A program made the translations under genes and the position numbers. From CAZTME01 sp964614795 (GTDB lineage: Bacteria; Patescibacteriota; Microgenomatia; UBA1400; PJMF01), in assembly GCA_964614795.1 (NCBI GenBank), contig CAZTME010000059.1, positions 1 through 7,317 of the forward strand: a stretch of DNA of 7,317 nucleotides. Direction: 5' to 3'. Of the stretch, positions 5,306-7,317 are shown piece by piece. The notes beneath the pieces are model-generated. The model saw only the letters and a program-made list of their open reading frames with translations. It ran no database searches and had not been told where the DNA came from. The first letter of the stretch is position 1, and every line of letters begins with the position of its first letter.

Positions 5306-5439
5306 AAGATTATTAGCCAATTAGTTGCATTAAAAACTTATGGTCATCTAACTTGGAACAGGCAAGATTTAGCTATTTCTTAGCGGATCTCACATTCCCC
5401 ATTAAACTTACGGTTGAGGATTTCAAGAAAGATGGTTAA
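5306..5439 (+). pseudogene. Possible frameshifted remnant of a gene
   Basis: The 212 bases between the signal peptidase stop and the terminator contain no intact gene. Two overlapping open frames read like protein: one ending QLVALKTYGHLTWNRQDLAI with a stop at 5381-5383, and one reading QARFSYFLADLTFPIKLT with a stop at 5437-5439. A single frame change near 5375 would join them into one chain. Neither has a start codon. The family is not recognised. AT-rich DNA could give this by chance, so confidence is low. Confidence 0.25.
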
Positions 5440-5463
5440 AAACCTAAGATCAAAAATAATTCA

Positions 5464-5491
5464 AAAAACCCCTCTTTGCAGAGGGGTTTTT
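5464..5491. terminator. Strong bidirectional Rho-independent terminator
   Basis: A perfect 12-bp stem AAAAACCCCTCT / AGAGGGGTTTTT encloses a TTGC loop. The T-run on each strand lets it end both the plus-strand TasA/Sip operon and the convergent Hsp20 gene, whose stop is about 40 nt away. Confidence 0.92.
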
Positions 5492-5530
5492 GCGGTTCCG
5501 CCCAGTATTGAATTTAATTATACTTGAACC

Positions 5531-5941
5531 CTAAGCCGATTTCACTGTCAATTTTTTCGGTTTGGCGGCTTCGGCTTTGCTGAAGGTGACGGTGATGATT
5601 CCATCTTTAATAACCGCCTCCGGTTCTTGATGATGATCGATGTCTCCAGGCACGGCCACTTTGTAGGAATAGCTGGAACTCATTTTGGAAAAATATCTTT
5701 TCTCTTCATTTTTATCCTCAACTTGTTGTTGAGCTTGAATGAAAAGCACACCTTTTTCAAAGATTAGATCTATTTTTTCTGCCGGCACTCCGGCTACGTT
5801 GGCTTTAACTACAACCTTATCTTTAGTTTCAGCCACTTCCAAATTTTGACCTGTTGCTGGCACCATATTGGCAAGATCTTCATCATCCCAAATATCCGGC
5901 CATCTGGATAACAGCGGACTCCATCGCATAATACTTGTCAT
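5531..5941 (-). CDS. Hsp20-family small heat-shock protein
   Basis: Encodes 136 residues. It is an ATP-independent cytoplasmic chaperone that holds unfolding proteins and forms oligomers. A short tryptophan-rich N-terminal arm (MTSIMRWSPLLSRWPDIW) leads to the alpha-crystallin domain (about 32-122). This opens with LEVAETKDKVVVKANVAG and includes KRYFSKMSSSYSYKVAVPG (81-99), EPEAVIKDGIITVTF (106-120) and the family G-x-h-x-h motif GIITV. A C-terminal LTV (131-133) is a weak equivalent of the I-x-I oligomerisation motif. The length is typical for bacterial Hsp20. AAGGA lies 6 nt before the ATG at 5941. A sigma-70 promoter with two CIRCE-like operators lies upstream, so heat induction through HrcA is predicted. 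It converges with the TasA/Sip operon and shares its terminator. Confidence 0.95.
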   Translation of the reverse strand: MTSIMRWSPLLSRWPDIWDDEDLANMVPATGQNLEVAETKDKVVVKANVAGVPAEKIDLIFEKGVLFIQAQQQVEDKNEEKRYFSKMSSSYSYKVAVPGDIDHHQEPEAVIKDGIITVTFSKAEAAKPKKLTVKSA

Positions 5942-5981
5942 ACTTAATCCTTTCTACGTCACATTACCTACCATAAGTGAG

Positions 5982-6008
5982 TTGGCACTCTTTATGTGTG
6001 ACTGCTAA
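5982..6008. promoter_or_regulatory. CIRCE-like HrcA operator, proximal
   Basis: TTGGCACTC-N9-GACTGCTAA has exactly the 27-bp layout of CIRCE (TTAGCACTC-N9-GAGTGCTAA), with one mismatch in each arm. It lies just downstream of the Hsp20 -10 box, covering the expected start of transcription. Confidence 0.85.
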
Positions 6009-6009
6009 T

Positions 6010-6038
6010 ATCTTAACTCAATTAGCAATCATTGTCAA
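6010..6038 (-). promoter_or_regulatory. Sigma-70 promoter of the Hsp20 gene
   Basis: On the minus strand a perfect TTGACA (6033-6038), a 17-bp spacer and TAAGAT (6010-6015, four of six bases). It predicts a start near 6003 and a leader of about 60 nt. The promoter is bracketed and overlapped by the two CIRCE-like sites. Confidence 0.8.
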
Positions 6039-6048
6039 CAACTGCTAA
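6022..6048. promoter_or_regulatory. CIRCE-like HrcA operator, distal
   Basis: TTAGCAATC-N9-AACTGCTAA keeps the 27-bp CIRCE layout with one mismatch in one arm and two in the other. It covers the -35 box and part of the spacer of the Hsp20 promoter. Its centre is 40 bp from the centre of the proximal site, close to four helical turns. Confidence 0.72.
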
Positions 6049-6124
6049 GAACTATTTTATCAATCTTATTCAACAATTAGTTGGTTGCGCGACTAGACAA
6101 TCATCAAGATACTCAAGCGATCTT

Positions 6125-6143
6125 CTTTTTGCTAGGCAAAAAG
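6125..6143. repeat. Small inverted repeat downstream of the b5-domain lipoprotein gene
   Basis: Arms CTTTTTGC and GCAAAAAG surround TAG. It lies about 95 nt beyond the stop of the minus-strand lipoprotein gene. No T-tract follows on either strand, so a terminator role is uncertain. The rest of 6049-6236 shows no gene or other structure. Confidence 0.4.
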
Positions 6144-6236
6144 TCTGATAAGAAAATCAACAGAATAACTGTGTAGAAATATACCAAAAGTTGAGAGGAT
6201 GGACTGTCTTTTTATTTCGCAACAAATCAATTAAAA

Positions 6237-6680
6237 CTATTCTGCTAAAATTCCAATCATCAAGCCATCCAAAGTGTTTTCCGCTTTTTCCGGATGCGGA
6301 CCTTTGCCGGATCTATCATTAAATAATGCTGAACCATCAGTTCCGCAAGCTTTTTCAATCACCGGACCACCTGTGTGAGTACCGGCTTTTGTAATTGAGG
6401 TCAAATCAAAAATTTCACCATCAATAATTGTCCAGCAATCATCTTTGGTTGCGTGTTGTGCAACTTCTTCTAAAGTATAGCTAATCACATCCTCATTAGC
6501 CTCATTTTGCGCCATTTCCGATTCAATTATTTGTTGAGTAAGCTCATCCATTTGTTCCATTTCCGCTTCCGTTGTTTCCGTATTCTCAGTGGTTACCGGT
6601 TGTTCATTTTGTGAGGTGCATCCGGATAAAATTACACTAGATGAAATTAATGCCAAGGCAAGTAGGTAAATTTTTTTCAT
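6237..6680 (-). CDS. Lipoprotein with cytochrome b5-like heme-binding domain
   Basis: Encodes 147 residues. MKKIYLLALALISSSVILSGC is a lipoprotein signal with lipobox LSGC, and Cys21 would be lipidated and anchored outside. A Glu/Thr/Gln-rich linker (22-66) carries a b5-like domain (68-146) beginning YTLEEVAQHATKDDCWTIID, the typical start of this fold. The first axial histidine is His102 in HTGG, where classic cytochrome b5 has HPGG. The second is probably His129 in GPHPEKA. CGTDGSALF (112-120) matches the family's G-x-D-A-x-x-x-F element. Heme binding and a role in extracytoplasmic electron transfer are expected but not shown. The ATG at 6680 is preferred over an in-frame TTG at 6695 because it starts the signal peptide directly; the upstream AGAGAG may serve as a weak ribosome site. 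Related short proteins occur in CPR bacteria, from memory. Confidence 0.9.
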   Translation of the reverse strand: MKKIYLLALALISSSVILSGCTSQNEQPVTTENTETTEAEMEQMDELTQQIIESEMAQNEANEDVISYTLEEVAQHATKDDCWTIIDGEIFDLTSITKAGTHTGGPVIEKACGTDGSALFNDRSGKGPHPEKAENTLDGLMIGILAE

Positions 6681-6704
6681 AGATTCTCTCTTCAAAAATT
6701 ATTT

Positions 6705-6722
6705 AATCAAGTCAACTTGATT
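6705..6722. repeat. Inverted repeat at the 5' end of the b5 lipoprotein transcript
   Basis: Arms AATCAAGT and ACTTGATT flank CA, followed on the plus strand by a T-run to 6727. It resembles a plus-strand terminator, but no plus-strand gene precedes it. On the minus strand it lies at the start of the lipoprotein leader and could act as an operator or leader hairpin. Confidence 0.5.
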
Positions 6723-6730
6723 TTTTTACT

Positions 6731-6758
6731 ACCATATTAACTTGTCGCAGATTGACAA
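6731..6758 (-). promoter_or_regulatory. Possible promoter of the b5 lipoprotein gene
   Basis: On the minus strand TTGTCA (6753-6758), 16-bp spacer, TATGGT (6731-6736). The -35 box overlaps an inverted repeat CTTGTC (6741-6746) / GACAAG (6754-6759) that could be an operator. Match quality is moderate. Confidence 0.35.
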
Positions 6759-6864
6759 GATTATTTTGAATAATTAGCCTTAATTAATCGCCAAGCTCAC
6801 ATTTTTTTCGCGATGAACAGGCTTGTCACCAAACTTGGATAGAATGCCAGAATTAAAAAAATGG

Positions 6865-7140
6865 TCAACCCTCAATTTTTACCAGATCATAACCAATGTC
6901 AGCAATGACTTTAATCAATTCTTCCTCTGAAAAATGAGGTTGAACTTTGATTTGAATTTCCGCTTTAGCGTAAGAAGTTTTTGCCTCGATCACACCCGGC
7001 ACTTGTTCTGCTGTATCATCAATTAACAAACTACAATTCACACAATGCATTTTCTCAATTTTATATTTTTTGAGTGATGTTTTTTCTTCTGAAGAAGTAT
7101 TATTGACACTTTTTCTTGATAAAAACTTAAAAAATTTCAT
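6865..7140 (-). CDS. Small HMA-domain (heavy-metal-associated) protein
   Basis: Encodes 91 residues. A hydrophobic-basic N-terminus (MKFFKFLSRKS) and a polar linker lead to a single HMA ferredoxin-like domain (26-91). The metal site is MHCVNC, with Cys33 and Cys36 in the usual C-x-x-C. GVIEAKTSYAKAEIQI and the closing IADIGYDLVKIE are family-typical. Such proteins carry Cu(I) or a similar soft metal to P-type ATPases, or act as stand-alone chaperones. The leading segment is too short and basic to be a convincing signal peptide, so a cytoplasmic place is likelier. The ATG at 7140 is chosen over an in-frame TTG at 7146. The next gene upstream on the same strand encodes a cupredoxin domain and ends 56 nt away, so an operon for copper handling is plausible. 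Confidence 0.92.
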   Translation of the reverse strand: MKFFKFLSRKSVNNTSSEEKTSLKKYKIEKMHCVNCSLLIDDTAEQVPGVIEAKTSYAKAEIQIKVQPHFSEEELIKVIADIGYDLVKIEG

Positions 7141-7163
7141 AATCAATTCTCTTTATGTCGAAT

Positions 7164-7179
7164 CGCTATCATAATAGCG
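7164..7179. repeat. Short hairpin between the cupredoxin and HMA genes
   Basis: Arms CGCTAT and ATAGCG enclose CATA. It lies in the 56-nt gap between two same-strand genes and lacks a T-tract, so it may be an intergenic processing or stabilising hairpin, or chance. Confidence 0.35.
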
Positions 7180-7196
7180 TGACCACAATTTATTTA

Positions 7197-7317
7197 TTAC
7201 TCAACAACTTCTAAGGTCCCTGTATACATACCCATTGAACAAGCATAAGCAAACTTCCCAGCTTGACTTGGTGTAAAATTGAATATTTGAGTATCATTGG
7301 CTTCCAAAAAAGTACTA
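7197..7317 (-). CDS. Cupredoxin-domain protein, C-terminal 39 residues only
   Basis: The frame enters from the right edge and stops at TAA (7197-7199). The visible end contains IFNFTPSQAGKFAYACSMGM followed by YTGTLEVVE. This is the last part of a cupredoxin fold: an F-x-P...G-x-F-x-Y-x-C strand with the copper-ligand cysteine, then Met ligands in CSMGM, then a closing G-x-h-x-V-V strand. The usual histidine between Cys and Met is absent, as in short CPR-type cupredoxins. Only the tail is visible, so it may be a stand-alone cupredoxin or the C-terminal domain of a larger membrane protein, for example a TauE/SafE-like protein with HMA and cupredoxin domains. Copper binding is inferred from the motif. 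Confidence 0.8.
   Translation of the reverse strand, partial: STFLEANDTQIFNFTPSQAGKFAYACSMGMYTGTLEVVE

Noticed and set aside
6116..6211. Hydrophobic minus-strand frame of about 32 codons
   Set aside because: It has no good start or ribosome site; a short hydrophobic run is expected by chance in T-rich DNA.
1..7317. CRISPR array, tRNA, rRNA, transposase or phage genes
   Set aside because: No regularly spaced repeats, cloverleaf-like sequences or recognisable mobile-element proteins were seen in any gap or frame.

Overview
The window looks like part of a small-genome bacterial chromosome, most likely a Patescibacteria (CPR) member. This is an inference from gene style: a Hsp20 with a short tryptophan-rich N-terminus, SipW/TasA-type secretion genes with an archaeal-type signal peptidase, a b5-domain lipoprotein and stand-alone metal-binding proteins, with short spacers. 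TGA is used as a normal stop (first signal peptidase gene), so the code appears standard. No rRNA, tRNA, CRISPR array or transposase was seen.

Region 1 (1-1228, minus strand): a Y-family (DinB/UmuC-type) DNA polymerase gene runs off the left edge. It is preceded 14 nt upstream by an 86-residue protein resembling the DUF6504 family, which accompanies Y-family polymerases elsewhere. The polymerase gene is near 50% GC in the lines counted by hand, against about 30% in a sampled line of the next plus-strand gene.

Region 2 (1306-5491, plus strand): a surface-protein locus. A single gene encodes a predicted beta-rich protein with a C-terminal membrane anchor and ends in its own terminator. A noncoding leader of about 250 bases follows. 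Then comes an apparent operon: TasA/CalY-like protein 1, SipW-type signal peptidase 1, a divergent TasA-like secreted protein, TasA/CalY-like protein 2, and signal peptidase 2. It closes with a strong bidirectional terminator. The substrate-peptidase pair occurs twice, and a perfect GC-rich hairpin separates the first pair. By analogy with Bacillus tapA-sipW-tasA, the peptidases probably mature the TasA-like proteins, which may form extracellular fibres or a surface layer.

Region 3 (5531-6048, minus strand): a Hsp20 small heat-shock gene has a clear sigma-70 promoter. The promoter is covered by two CIRCE-like operators whose centres are 40 bp apart, so HrcA control is predicted.

Region 4 (6237-7317, minus strand): a lipoprotein with a cytochrome b5-like domain, a small heavy-metal-associated (HMA) CxxC protein, and the C-terminal end of a cupredoxin-domain protein cut by the right edge. 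Together they suggest copper handling or extracytoplasmic redox chemistry.
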